Translations under genes and position numbers: made by a program
The notes under the pieces: model-generated
Databases searched by the model: none
Seen by the model: only the letters and a program-made list of their open reading frames with translations
Told to the model about the DNA's origin: nothing
Shown here: in pieces, positions 24,139-32,744 of the stretch
How the letters are laid out: each line of letters begins with the position of its first letter
Numbering within the stretch: the first letter of the stretch is position 1
Assembly: GCF_902497995.1 (NCBI RefSeq)
Contig: NZ_CABVII010000013.1
Location: forward strand, 112,084-176,083
Reading direction: 5' to 3'
DNA from: Pseudomonas fluorescens
GTDB lineage: Bacteria > Pseudomonadota > Gammaproteobacteria > Pseudomonadales > Pseudomonadaceae
Length of the DNA stretch: 64,000 bases

Positions 24139-25593
24139 TCAGAACAGCCGTTTGAATGAAAGACGGACAGTCGTGCCCTCGCCTTCGCGGCTTTGCAGGG
24201 TCACCGCGCCGCCGAAACGATCCATGATCCGCTTGACCAGCACCAGTCCGACCCCCATGCCACCGCGCTTGGTGGTGTAAAACGGGCGGAAGGCCATGTT
24301 GCGTTGTTCTTCGTTCATGCCTTTGCCAGTGTCGCTCACAACCACGCAAACGCCTTGGGCAACGATCGGCTCCAGGGTGATGGTGAGCGTGCCGCCCTTC
24401 TCCATCGCCTCCAGTGCATTGGCCAGCAAACTGTTGAGAATCTGCGTCAACTGCACCTGCTGGCTCAGGACCATGGGTGTTTCCTTGGGCTCGAACACGA
24501 CCAGGACCGCGGCCTTGGCGATCTGCTGCTCGAAGGCCATGAGGCTGTCATGCAACGCTGCCACCAGATTGACCGGCTCCGCCTCGTCGTTGAGCGGGCG
24601 CAAGGATTGCAGCAGCTCCCTGACCCATTTCGACATGCGATCGACCTGGCCGATGATGTCGTTGATGTTCTTGCGCGCCGCGCCGCTGTCGAATTCCAGC
24701 GCCAGTTCAGCGCTGGAGCGAATGGTCGCCAAGGGATTGCGCAGGCTGTGGGCCACCGCCGACGACATTTCGCCCAGGGCGACAAAGGTTTCGTTGGTGA
24801 TCAGTTGCTGCTGTTGTGCCGCCAGCAGCTTCGCGGCCCGACGCACGATCCAGTACAGCCCCAGGTAAATCAACCCACCGCCCAGGGCGGTGGCCAGCCA
24901 GATCAATACCAGGCCGCGCTCCATGCGACTGATCAGGTCCTTGGGCTCCTTGTAGATCTCGACCATCGCGGTGACTTTGTCGCCGTCGGCATCGAACAGC
25001 GGAATGTAGTTTTCGATGAAGATGTATTCAGGGGGCGTTACGAACTTCTGCTCCATGCGGCTATGGTCGACGCTGTGATAGCTGGCCGACACCGGGGTCT
25101 TGGAGGCAAAGGCTTGATCCAGGTCTTCGTCGGTATGGATCGTGGTGCCCATCAATGCCGGGTTGGTCGACCAGATCACCCTGCGGTCGGGGGCGTAGAT
25201 GTTGGCCAGGATTACGTCCGGCAAGTGTGCGATATGGTCGAGGAATTCGCCACGGGCATTGGCCCGGGCCATGGGGTCGACGTCTGGAAAGTCCTTGTCC
25301 TTGCGAGGGTCGAGCAACTCGCCCATGGTCCGCACGTTGGGAATCGACACATGGCGTACCTCGGCCGAGGCAATCGCCTGAATGAACTGGGACGTCAGCA
25401 AGGCATCGCGCTGCACGCTCTCGGTAATCACGAACCGCGTGGAGACCGACCCCAGCGCCACGGCAACCGTGCCGATCACCGCCAGGCTGATTAGCGAAAA
25501 CCAGCGCAACAGATTGAACGGCGGCTTGCGCGAGTGCAGGCAAGTATCGCCCTCCTGCGACAGGAGCGCTTTGATAGGCATGTTCATGGACAT
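24139..25593 (-). CDS. mnxS2: Sensor histidine kinase, MnxS2-like
   Basis: A 484-residue paralogue of the kinase at 22225-23721, sharing long identical blocks (VRRAAKLL, QLITNETFVALGEMSSAVAH, NPQ/NPA sensor loops). Membrane segments are at about 32-51 and 230-250, the H-box His is residue 282, and N-box NALEAM, DTGKGM and GMGVGLVLVKRI are present. There is no receiver gene of its own, so both kinases presumably act on the single MnxR-like regulator. In P. putida GB-1 both kinases are needed for Mn oxidation. The sensor domains differ mainly in the 150-185 region, perhaps for different signals. Confidence 0.85.
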   Translation of the reverse strand: MSMNMPIKALLSQEGDTCLHSRKPPFNLLRWFSLISLAVIGTVAVALGSVSTRFVITESVQRDALLTSQFIQAIASAEVRHVSIPNVRTMGELLDPRKDKDFPDVDPMARANARGEFLDHIAHLPDVILANIYAPDRRVIWSTNPALMGTTIHTDEDLDQAFASKTPVSASYHSVDHSRMEQKFVTPPEYIFIENYIPLFDADGDKVTAMVEIYKEPKDLISRMERGLVLIWLATALGGGLIYLGLYWIVRRAAKLLAAQQQQLITNETFVALGEMSSAVAHSLRNPLATIRSSAELALEFDSGAARKNINDIIGQVDRMSKWVRELLQSLRPLNDEAEPVNLVAALHDSLMAFEQQIAKAAVLVVFEPKETPMVLSQQVQLTQILNSLLANALEAMEKGGTLTITLEPIVAQGVCVVVSDTGKGMNEEQRNMAFRPFYTTKRGGMGVGLVLVKRIMDRFGGAVTLQSREGEGTTVRLSFKRLF

Positions 25594-25718
25594 TTGTTCC
25601 CGACGTTTCCCCTATAGGGTTATAGCCCACTAATGGCCGTTTGCCCGATGTCGGGTTTTGGGGGCGGGTGTCGACAGTGGTGAACCTGAATGGGGTCGAG
25701 CTGAAGAAATATAATTAC

Positions 25719-25810
25719 CTGTGGGAGCGGGCTTGCTCGCGAAGACGGTGGCCCAGTCAATATTGATGTCGCCCGACACACCGCTTTCGCGAGCAAGCCC
25801 GCTCCCACAG
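25719..25810. repeat. Paired REP elements, perfect 25-bp arms
   Basis: CTGTGGGAGCGGGCTTGCTC plus CGCGAA at 25719-25743 and its exact reverse complement at 25786-25810 surround a 42-base centre. It separates the mnxS2-like gene from the regulatory region of the divergent secreted-protein operon. Confidence 0.93.
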
Positions 25811-25860
25811 GTCCGCACATTAGCGCATCCCCTGCCCCTTACACCCGACATCCCCACCTG

Positions 25861-25875
25861 CCCCCAATGCTGGGG
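25861..25875. promoter_or_regulatory. Predicted MnxR-type enhancer, CCCC-N7-GGGG
   Basis: CCCC-CAATGCT-GGGG, within the longer imperfect palindrome TGCCCCCAATGCTGGGGACA (25859-25878). It lies about 110 bases upstream of the -12 box at 25978, a normal enhancer distance. The same architecture occurs at 42514, 42558, 54483 and 55149. Confidence 0.65.
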
Positions 25876-25964
25876 ACAATGGCCCGCTCGCTGAAGCGAA
25901 GGCCTGACGGCGTTTGTCCGCCGCATGCCCGTGCCGCGGGCCTCTCAAGGTTGTTTTCAGCGAT

Positions 25965-25980
25965 TGGTACGGAAGTTGCC
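25965..25980 (+). promoter_or_regulatory. Sigma54 promoter of the secreted protein / curlin operon
   Basis: TGGTACGGAAGTTGCC: -24 GG at 25966-25967, -12 GC at 25978-25979, exactly 10 bases between, near-consensus in both halves. The start of transcription would be about 25991, 49 bases before the ATG at 26040. Confidence 0.85.
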
Positions 25981-26039
25981 GAAGCCCTCTCAACTGACCC
26001 ATCCCCACGGGACAGGTACTCTGAGAGAGGGATTAACTC

Positions 26040-27386
26040 ATGCACCCCTTACTGTCCAAAACTGCGGCCGCCCTGGTCGTGAGTGCTCTGGCCCAAGGCG
26101 TCGCCCAGGCAGCGTTGTACGCTGTCGACCCCGGACCTTACCTTCCCGCCAACGGCTCGTTCGCCGCCTGGTATCAGGACACCCACGGTCGGACCCTCGA
26201 CCTGTGCCTGTCCAAGGCGGTCAGCTCCAGGGCTCCCGGTGCACCCGGCGCGCCGTCGTACATGTGTTCGTTGTTGCCGACCCCCGGCGTATTCGACGAC
26301 GCACAACCGATCGTCTTCCCGACCAACTTCCCTGACGAAGCCTTCTGGTTCACCGCCGATGCGCAAATCGTCGATGCGGCCCGGGGTATCGACCTGTCGT
26401 TTGGTACCGCCATCGAAGCGGCTTTCGCTGCAGAAGAACCGGTCGAAGGCGACCAGCTCAGTTTCGCCCGCGTGCGCATTCGCATCGATGTGCCCACCGC
26501 CGGCACCTACGTCGTCACTCATCCCTATGGCGTCGATGTGTTCAACGTCGATGTGCCCGGGCGGCGGGCGATCAACATGACCCGCGACATCGGCATCGGC
26601 TCGCCGAAAACCTACGACGGCGCCCTGCGCGGTGACGTCGGCCCCTTCCTGCGCAGCGTCAATGGTCCCTACACCGAGACCAATCCACTGACCGGTGCGG
26701 CCGAGCAATTCATCGGCGACCCGAACCTGGAAGAGGCCATCACCGGCAGCCCGTTCAACACCAACTTCGTGCGCATCGAAGGGCCCAATGGCCTGGATTT
26801 GCGTACCACGCTGTTCAGCATCTCCGGCAAGTTGTCGACGGTGGTGCGGCCGACGCCGATGATCACCCAGCGCAGCACTTACTCGCGCAAAGCCGGTGCA
26901 AGCGCGCCGATCGCCCAGCAGGACGTGTTCGTCATGGCGCCCCCGCCGCCGGCGACTGCCGCCGTGACCAGCAGCAGCCCGGTGCTGAACATGAGCGAAG
27001 CCACCACCACCGGCAACTGGTACGCGCAGTCAGCGGTCAATCCGACCTTGCCGAGCATTGTGCAGGTGACCGCCGACAACCACGTGGCGATCCCCACCAG
27101 CACACCGACCACCCTGTCCATGGCGCTGACCGACCTGGTGGTGATCCAGCGTGCGGAGTACAGCCTCAGCAGCGGGCAACTGACCCTCGTGGCCTCGACC
27201 AGCGACGAGACTTCTCCGCCGGTGCTCACTGCTTCATCCGCCAGCGGAGCCGCCATCGGCGCCCTCAGTGGCGAAGGCGCGGTGAAAACCCTGGCCACCG
27301 GCATCTCGCCGATTCCACCGTCCAGGGTTCGCGTGACGTCATCCAATGGCGGCAGCGACACCGAAGAAGTGGTCATCGTGCAATGA
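26040..27386 (+). CDS. Secreted protein A of the Mn/curli locus
   Basis: A 448-residue exported protein (signal MHPLLSKTAAALVVSALAQGVAQA). The mature protein begins ALYAVDPGPYLP. The N-terminal 280 residues are shared with the next gene's product, including WYQDTHGRTLDLC, YMCSLLPTPGVFDDAQP, FPDEAFWF, THPYGVDVFNV, RRAINMTRDIGIG and GPFLRSVNGPYTE. Four Cys in the shared region could form disulfides. The rest is Ser/Thr/Pro-rich and beta-like. There is no enzyme motif. It is the first gene behind the sigma54 promoter at 25965, and a likely substrate of the type II secretion machine or a matrix component. Confidence 0.75.
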   Translation: MHPLLSKTAAALVVSALAQGVAQAALYAVDPGPYLPANGSFAAWYQDTHGRTLDLCLSKAVSSRAPGAPGAPSYMCSLLPTPGVFDDAQPIVFPTNFPDEAFWFTADAQIVDAARGIDLSFGTAIEAAFAAEEPVEGDQLSFARVRIRIDVPTAGTYVVTHPYGVDVFNVDVPGRRAINMTRDIGIGSPKTYDGALRGDVGPFLRSVNGPYTETNPLTGAAEQFIGDPNLEEAITGSPFNTNFVRIEGPNGLDLRTTLFSISGKLSTVVRPTPMITQRSTYSRKAGASAPIAQQDVFVMAPPPPATAAVTSSSPVLNMSEATTTGNWYAQSAVNPTLPSIVQVTADNHVAIPTSTPTTLSMALTDLVVIQRAEYSLSSGQLTLVASTSDETSPPVLTASSASGAAIGALSGEGAVKTLATGISPIPPSRVRVTSSNGGSDTEEVVIVQ

Positions 27387-27421
27387 ACGCTCACATGCCC
27401 AGATCCTCATCAGGAGGCATC

Positions 27422-29656
27422 ATGAACAATTGGCCACGCCTGGCGCTCAACGCCCTGGGACTGACTCTATCGCTGTCCGGCAGCGCGTTCGCGCAACTCG
27501 CCGCCGTCGACCCCGGCCCTTACACCTTTGCCACGGGGAAATTCCCCATGTGGTATCAGGACAACAATCAATTGAAGATGGAGTTGTGCCAGTCCCGGGC
27601 CGCAAGCTCGCGGGTGCCGGTCACCAACCCACCATCGTACATGTGCGTCCTGGCGGCGGAACCGGGCGTCTACGACGACGCCCAGCCGATGGTCTTCCCC
27701 GACAACTGGCCTGGAGAAGCTTTCTGGTTTGCGGCGGAGACCGCGATCCCGCAAGTCGGCAACAGCGGGTATGAACTGGAAGTGTACGTGGCCGCGATCG
27801 AGGCGGCATTCGGCGCCGAAACCCCGGTGGACGGTGACCAGGTCTCCTTCGCGCGGATTCGCCTGCGCGTCTCGGTGCCGACGCCCGGGGTCTATACCAT
27901 CACCCACCCGTACGGGGTGGAAACGATCAACGTCACCACCACCGGCCGGCGCGCCATCAACATGACCCGGGACATCGGCATCGGTGCACCCGGTAATTTC
28001 AGCGGCGTGCTGAACGGCAACGTCGGCCCGTTCCTGCGCAGCGTGAATGGCCCCTACACCGAGATGAACCCGGACACCGGAACCGTCGAAACCTTCGTCG
28101 GCGATCCGAACCTCACCGAGCAGGTCACCGGCAGTCCCAACAGCACCAACTTCGTACGCATCCAGGGACCGGCCGGGACCATCGAGACCAACCTGTTCAC
28201 GGTGTCCGGCAAAGTCCTCGACAACCGTGCCCAGACCCCGGTGGAAATCGACCGCGCCACCTATCGGCGCACCGGCACCGGCACGCGGGTCGAAGTCTTC
28301 GGTAAATCGGGCAACAGCTCGAACCTGTGTTTCCGTGAAAGCATTGCCCTGGTACCCGGCCCACCGCTGTCGCCGTGTCTGATCAACATGACCGCCGACA
28401 ACAATGGCCTGTTCTTCGGCCAGCGTCAGTTCACCGGCAACGTGCCTCCGGTCGTGGTGGTCACCGCCACCAGCCCGACGGGTACAACCCGGCCGACGGC
28501 GGTATCGAGCAAGCTCACGGACGTGGTGAAAGTCCAGACCGCGCGCTACAACTGGAGCAATCACAGCCTGCTGATCGAGGCCACCTCCACTGACGAAGTG
28601 ACGGTGCCGGACATGGTCGCCCAGGGTTACGGTCGTCTGTCGAAGACCGGCACCCTGCAACGCCTGACCGTTGCCGACCTGCAACAGCCACCCGCCACCG
28701 TGACGATCAAATCCGCCGCGGGCGGCAGCGATACCGAGCCGGTCGTGGTGGTCGGTTCGGCACCGGATACCGGCGAAAACAAGGCGCCACTGGCGGTGGC
28801 CGACACCGGCAGCACCAGCTTCGGGGTGCCGATCACCCTCAACCTGCTGGGCAACGACAGCGACCCGGACGGCAATACGCCGCTGAGCATCACCGCGCTG
28901 ACCCAACCGGCCGCCGGCCAGGGCAGCGTGGCGTTGAGCGGCGCGGCAGCGGTGGTCTACACCCCGCCGGCCGTAGTCAACGCACCGCTGACCACGACGT
29001 TCACCTACAAGGCTCAAGACGTCAAAGGCCTGGCCTCGACCGCTCCGGCGACCGTGACCATCACCGTGGCGCCTAACCGGTCTCCGGTGGCGGTCGTCGA
29101 CAGCATCGCGACCCTGGGCGTGGCGGTACCGATCAACGTGCTGGCCAACGACACCGATCCGGAAGGCAACGTGCCGTTAGCCGTCGCCAGCCTGACCCAG
29201 CCAGCGGCCGGTCGCGGCACCGTCAGCACTGACGGCAGCGTGATCACCTACACCCCACCGGCCACGGTCACCACGGCCTTCACCACGACCTTCACCTACA
29301 TCGCCAGGGACAGCTTCGGCGCCCAGTCGGCGCCGGCTACGGTCACGGTGCAAGTCTCGCCAAGGCCTGCCGCGGAGACCTTCGCGGTGACCGCCGCCAC
29401 CGTCCAGGCCCGCTCCAACAACCGTTTCAACTGGGACTTCTCGGGCACCTCTTCGGTGACTACGGGTAACACCATCACCGTCCAGGTGACGACCCCGAGC
29501 GGGCTGGTGACCCTGGGTAGCACCACGGTGCCGGTGACCGGACGCTGGCGGCTGACGGTGAGCAACAGCACCGCGGTGATCCCGTCGGCCAACCCGACGG
29601 CGACCATCCGCTCATCCCAAGGCACCGTGCGCACGGTCTCCGTAGCCGTGCAGTAA
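27422..29656 (+). CDS. Secreted protein B, paralogue with tandem Ig/cadherin-like domains
   Basis: A 744-residue exported protein. The ATG at 27422 has AGGAGG 6 bases upstream, better than an earlier in-frame codon at 27383. Residues 1-290 repeat the fold of the previous protein (AAVDPGPYTFATGKFP, THPYGVETINV, RRAINMTRDIGIG). Two tandem repeats of about 95 residues follow, each with VPITLNLLGNDSDPDGNTP / VPINVLANDTDPEGNVP and a TFTYKAQD / TFTYIARD strand. These are the Ca-binding cadherin/Ig-like type common in adhesins. A final domain follows. It probably acts outside the cell in matrix building. Confidence 0.78.
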   Translation: MNNWPRLALNALGLTLSLSGSAFAQLAAVDPGPYTFATGKFPMWYQDNNQLKMELCQSRAASSRVPVTNPPSYMCVLAAEPGVYDDAQPMVFPDNWPGEAFWFAAETAIPQVGNSGYELEVYVAAIEAAFGAETPVDGDQVSFARIRLRVSVPTPGVYTITHPYGVETINVTTTGRRAINMTRDIGIGAPGNFSGVLNGNVGPFLRSVNGPYTEMNPDTGTVETFVGDPNLTEQVTGSPNSTNFVRIQGPAGTIETNLFTVSGKVLDNRAQTPVEIDRATYRRTGTGTRVEVFGKSGNSSNLCFRESIALVPGPPLSPCLINMTADNNGLFFGQRQFTGNVPPVVVVTATSPTGTTRPTAVSSKLTDVVKVQTARYNWSNHSLLIEATSTDEVTVPDMVAQGYGRLSKTGTLQRLTVADLQQPPATVTIKSAAGGSDTEPVVVVGSAPDTGENKAPLAVADTGSTSFGVPITLNLLGNDSDPDGNTPLSITALTQPAAGQGSVALSGAAAVVYTPPAVVNAPLTTTFTYKAQDVKGLASTAPATVTITVAPNRSPVAVVDSIATLGVAVPINVLANDTDPEGNVPLAVASLTQPAAGRGTVSTDGSVITYTPPATVTTAFTTTFTYIARDSFGAQSAPATVTVQVSPRPAAETFAVTAATVQARSNNRFNWDFSGTSSVTTGNTITVQVTTPSGLVTLGSTTVPVTGRWRLTVSNSTAVIPSANPTATIRSSQGTVRTVSVAVQ

Positions 29657-29662
29657 GCGCTC

Positions 29663-29688
29663 GCCCCACTGATCTGGATCGGTGGGGC
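29663..29688. promoter_or_regulatory. Intercistronic hairpin before csgB
   Basis: GCCCCACTGATC pairs with GATCGGTGGGGC (one T-G wobble) around a 2-base centre. It starts 7 bases after the stop of secreted protein B. Without a T run it is more likely an mRNA-stabilising or processing hairpin that sets curlin stoichiometry than a terminator. Confidence 0.5.
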
Positions 29689-29713
29689 AGGCCTCTTCCC
29701 AAAGGACAACGCC

Positions 29714-30175
29714 ATGAAAACGTCGACCGCCGCCCTGCTCTGCCTGCTTCTGCTCTGCAGCAGTGCGGGCGCGGGCGCCGATGATTTGATGGAGAACGAC
29801 GACCTGGCCCAAGGCTTCGACCTCGGCGAGATGCCCGCGCCGATTGGCCAGCAAGCGCTGATCGATCAGAACGGCCAGGCCAACGTCGCGCTGCTGCAGC
29901 AGAACGGCCAGTCGCTGCTCGGTCGCATCGTCCAGTCGGGGAGCAATCAGGAAGCGTACATCCTGCAGCAAGGCAGCGACCTGATGGCATTGATCACCCA
30001 GCAAGGTTCGGGCAACAACGCCCAAATCACGCAAAACGGCAGCCACAACCGCGCGCAGATTTCCCAGAACGGCAACAACAACGACGCCAGCATCGACCAG
30101 GCCGGCACGGGACTCTCGAGTGCCGTGACCCAGTCGGGAGACGGCATGAGCGTTTCGGTCAAACAGTATCGCTAA
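29714..30175 (+). CDS. csgB: CsgB-like minor curlin (nucleator)
   Basis: A 153-residue exported protein with five imperfect curlin repeats of about 22 residues (for example ALITQQGSGNNAQITQNGSH and NRAQISQNGNNNDASIDQAG). The signal peptide is MKTSTAALLCLLLLCSSAGAGA, followed by an acidic linker. Curlin repeats stack as a cross-beta amyloid; the last repeat is basic (VSVKQYR), as in CsgB nucleators. It precedes the CsgA-like gene by 27 bases in the same operon. Confidence 0.87.
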   Translation: MKTSTAALLCLLLLCSSAGAGADDLMENDDLAQGFDLGEMPAPIGQQALIDQNGQANVALLQQNGQSLLGRIVQSGSNQEAYILQQGSDLMALITQQGSGNNAQITQNGSHNRAQISQNGNNNDASIDQAGTGLSSAVTQSGDGMSVSVKQYR

Positions 30176-30202
30176 AGCATTGCACCACTTGGAGGTTTCA
30201 TC

Positions 30203-31651
30203 ATGTTCAAACTGACGCCCCTCACCGCCGCCATCCTGGTCATTGTCAGTGCCCAGGCGATGGCTGACGACAGCCTTTCCACCCAGAACCAGGTCGGGAC
30301 GGCCAACATCGCCGAAGTGACGCAAATCCAGGCCAGTTTAAGTACCATCACCCAGACACAACTCGGCGAAGGCAACAACGCGGCTGCCAAGCAAGACAAC
30401 GCCACCGGCACCATTACCCAGGATCATCTCGGTAATTACAACGCCGGCTACGCCGAGCAGCTGTACGAAAACGCCAGCACCATCACCCAGCAACAGGTCG
30501 GCGCCCAAAACACCAGCCATGCCAGCCAGTCGATCGGCTTGGGCGGCAACCAGGCGCTGCAACAACAGCAAGGCACCGGCAACTTCTCCTTCATCTACCA
30601 GGAAGGCCAGGACGGCAACACCGCCACCAGCGTGCAGCTCGGTGACGACAACCAGGCCAATATCGAGCAACTGCAGTACGGTACCGCCAACAACGCGACC
30701 GTCATCCAGTACGGCACCGCGAACTACGGAACTGCCGAACATGTCGGCCACGTGGCCGGCCAGATCAATATCAACCAGGCCGGCGAAGGCAACTACGCCT
30801 ATGGCGACCAGAGTTTTGGTAACGACGGCACTGTGACCATCAACCAGCTGGGCGACATGAACGGCACCGAAGTCTGGCAGGATTCGCAAGTCGTCAGCAG
30901 CAAGGTCACCGTCGACCAGATCGGCCTGACCAACGAAACCATCGTCGACCAGAGCTTCGGCGAAAACAACGTCGCCCAGATCCTGCAAGTCGGCGACCTC
31001 AACGCGATCTACGCCGACCAGTTCGAGTCCATCGGCTCGACCCTGGCGCTCTACCAACAGGGCACCGGCAACGTGCACTTCACCTACCAGAGCGGCGACA
31101 GCCATGTGCTCAATGCCAACTCGGTGGGTAACGACAACAAGGTCTATGCCAGCAACTGGAAAGGCCCGCAAGCCGGTGGCCAGTTCGGTACCAACCAGCG
31201 TGCGACCGTCAACCAGCTCGGCAGCAACAACATCGCCAGCTTCACCCAGGCCGGCGCTGGCCAGATCATGACCACCAACCAGAACGGTACCGGCAACAAG
31301 ACCACGGTCAGCCAGGCTGACAACTACAACGAGCTGTACTTCGACCAGAACGGCAGCGACAACATCCTCATCGCCTCGCAACGCGGCACCACCAACCTGG
31401 CCCAGGGCACCAGCAACGGTTCGGGCAACAGTACCGAGTACGATCAGTCGGGCATGGATAACCGGGCGTTCACTACGCAGTACGGGAGTGATAACCAGAT
31501 CACTGTGAAACAGGCGGACAACATGAACGTGGCGTATGTGACCCAGGAGGGGACGGGAAACATTGCCCGTGTCGATCAGGGTGGGATGACGCAGATGGCG
31601 AATGTTCAGCAGTATGGGTCGGGTAACCAGGTGACTGTGTTGCAGCAGTAA
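30203..31651 (+). CDS. csgA: CsgA-like major curlin, unusually long
   Basis: A 482-residue amyloid-forming fibre subunit with signal MFKLTPLTAAILVIVSAQAMA and about 18 imperfect Q-x-G-x-x-N repeats covering the whole mature chain (for example TVNQLGSNNIASFTQAGAG and DQNGSDNILIASQRGTT). E. coli CsgA has five repeats in 151 residues. Several repeats carry Asp/Glu clusters and Tyr/Trp absent from typical curlins. The start is preceded by TTGGAGG. A strong terminator follows, making it the last gene of the operon starting at 26040. Confidence 0.9.
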   Translation: MFKLTPLTAAILVIVSAQAMADDSLSTQNQVGTANIAEVTQIQASLSTITQTQLGEGNNAAAKQDNATGTITQDHLGNYNAGYAEQLYENASTITQQQVGAQNTSHASQSIGLGGNQALQQQQGTGNFSFIYQEGQDGNTATSVQLGDDNQANIEQLQYGTANNATVIQYGTANYGTAEHVGHVAGQININQAGEGNYAYGDQSFGNDGTVTINQLGDMNGTEVWQDSQVVSSKVTVDQIGLTNETIVDQSFGENNVAQILQVGDLNAIYADQFESIGSTLALYQQGTGNVHFTYQSGDSHVLNANSVGNDNKVYASNWKGPQAGGQFGTNQRATVNQLGSNNIASFTQAGAGQIMTTNQNGTGNKTTVSQADNYNELYFDQNGSDNILIASQRGTTNLAQGTSNGSGNSTEYDQSGMDNRAFTTQYGSDNQITVKQADNMNVAYVTQEGTGNIARVDQGGMTQMANVQQYGSGNQVTVLQQ

Positions 31652-31664
31652 TTTCGTCAACAAA

Positions 31665-31703
31665 AAAAAACCGCGACTCTTTTTAAGGATCGCGGTTTTT
31701 TTT
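31665..31703. terminator. Rho-independent terminator after csgA
   Basis: AAAAAACCGCGA (31665-31676) and TCGCGGTTTTTTTT (31690-31703) form a 12-bp stem with a U-rich tail, 13 bases after the csgA stop codon. Confidence 0.92.
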
Positions 31704-31813
31704 CGTCCACATGGACTGAGTGTGCGCCGGATCGAGCACGGTCGAAATTGATTGTCGGTTGTCAGGACGTCATCGCGACGTGGTCCACCTGACGAGTTCC
31801 TGTGGCTGAGGGA

Positions 31814-32143
31814 TTAACCTTGGGGATCGAGGTTATCCAGTGCCCGGTTTACCGCCAGATCAGCCAGCATGATGACCTGCTGGATGCCCAACACCATGCT
31901 GCGTTGCGGCCCCTCGACGAATGTCGCGAAATCACTGGCCATGACACTCGCCGAAGCCAACGACTCACAGGCGTGGGCCAACAGGCTTTCGGTGTCGATG
32001 TCCGGGGCGATGACGAACATCGTGCTGGGGTTGTGGGGGGCGGAAATGTTGATCATGGCGGGTTTGAGGTGAAGGTTGGAAGTGCGGGCGGCGGTAGTGC
32101 TTTCGCTGTGTGATTCTGGGGGATTCGGTGTTGGTTTGGGCAT
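31814..32143 (-). CDS. DUF6124/DUF3077-type small Pseudomonas protein
   Basis: A 109-residue soluble protein of a family found in many paralogues per Pseudomonas genome: a variable proline-rich start (MPKPTPNPPES), then the conserved STMFVIAPDIDTESLLAHACESLASASVMASDF, VEGPQRSMVLGIQQVIMLADLAVNRALDNLDP. Function is unknown. It is preceded by a long structured leader (32,144-32,280). It is convergent with the curlin operon and not obviously part of the manganese system. Confidence 0.78.
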   Translation of the reverse strand: MPKPTPNPPESHSESTTAARTSNLHLKPAMINISAPHNPSTMFVIAPDIDTESLLAHACESLASASVMASDFATFVEGPQRSMVLGIQQVIMLADLAVNRALDNLDPQG

Positions 32144-32198
32144 GGTGAAGATCCTGTAGAAAATGAAACCACCATGACCTGTCGCTAAACAAGTAAGG

Positions 32199-32280
32199 GT
32201 GGCGGCTGTACGAAGGTTAGCGAACCGGGGGTACAGGAGAACCCGGCAGACCCGAAAGTCTCCGACGCACAGCCGCCATG
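32199..32280 (-). promoter_or_regulatory. Structured leader upstream of the DUF6124 gene, with a 20-codon ORF
   Basis: GGCGGCTGT (32201-32209) and ACAGCCGCC (32269-32277) are exact complements around a 59-base loop that holds further GC-rich helices. On the minus strand the loop encodes MAAVRRRLSGLPGSPVPPVR (32217-32279), ending just before the second arm. The Pro-Pro motif could stall ribosomes, but no ribosome-binding site is visible, so the conserved element may be purely RNA. Confidence 0.45.
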
Positions 32281-32520
32281 ATCAAATTGCAAGCATAGAA
32301 AAACCTGCAATAAAGATTGGAGTGCTGTTGTTCCCTGTTACTGTTCGGATCGCTAAACCCGATCGCTGAATTTGCAGCGATCCAGCAACGATAGAGTCAG
32401 GGCCCAGGGTGCACAAGCCGGCGGATTCTGCCGTAGTTGTAGGCAATGGCGCAAGGTGATGTAGCCTTCAAGTCAGTCCTACAGACAACTACTTGAACCC
32501 ATAAAAGTCTGGTTGGCTGT
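32281..32520. other. Intergenic stretch without a recognised gene
   Basis: Moderately AT-rich sequence between the structured leader and the REP cluster. I see no open frame with a ribosome-binding site and no strong hairpin. Confidence 0.4.
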
Positions 32521-32523
32521 CAG

Positions 32524-32698
32524 CCGCCTTCGCCGGCAAGCCGGTCTCGCTCCCACATTTTCTGATCGCTGTCGTGCATGGACTCTGTCTGCGCCGAGGA
32601 TCCACTGTGGGAGCGGGCTTGCCCGCGAAGGCGGCGGCATAGTCAACATTTGTGCAAGCTGGACCACCGCTTTCGCTGGCAAGCCAGCTCCCACAGGG
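32524..32698. repeat. Three-copy REP cluster
   Basis: Copies lie at about 32524-32558 (facing left), 32606-32637 (GTGGGAGCGGGCTTGCCCGC) and 32668-32698 (facing left, diverged). The cluster lies downstream of csgG, the last gene of its operon, where it may protect the mRNA 3' end. Confidence 0.88.
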
Positions 32699-32744
32699 TC
32701 CGCGGATATTCGCAAAAGACCTGGTCGGCCCGAAGGCCGCCATG

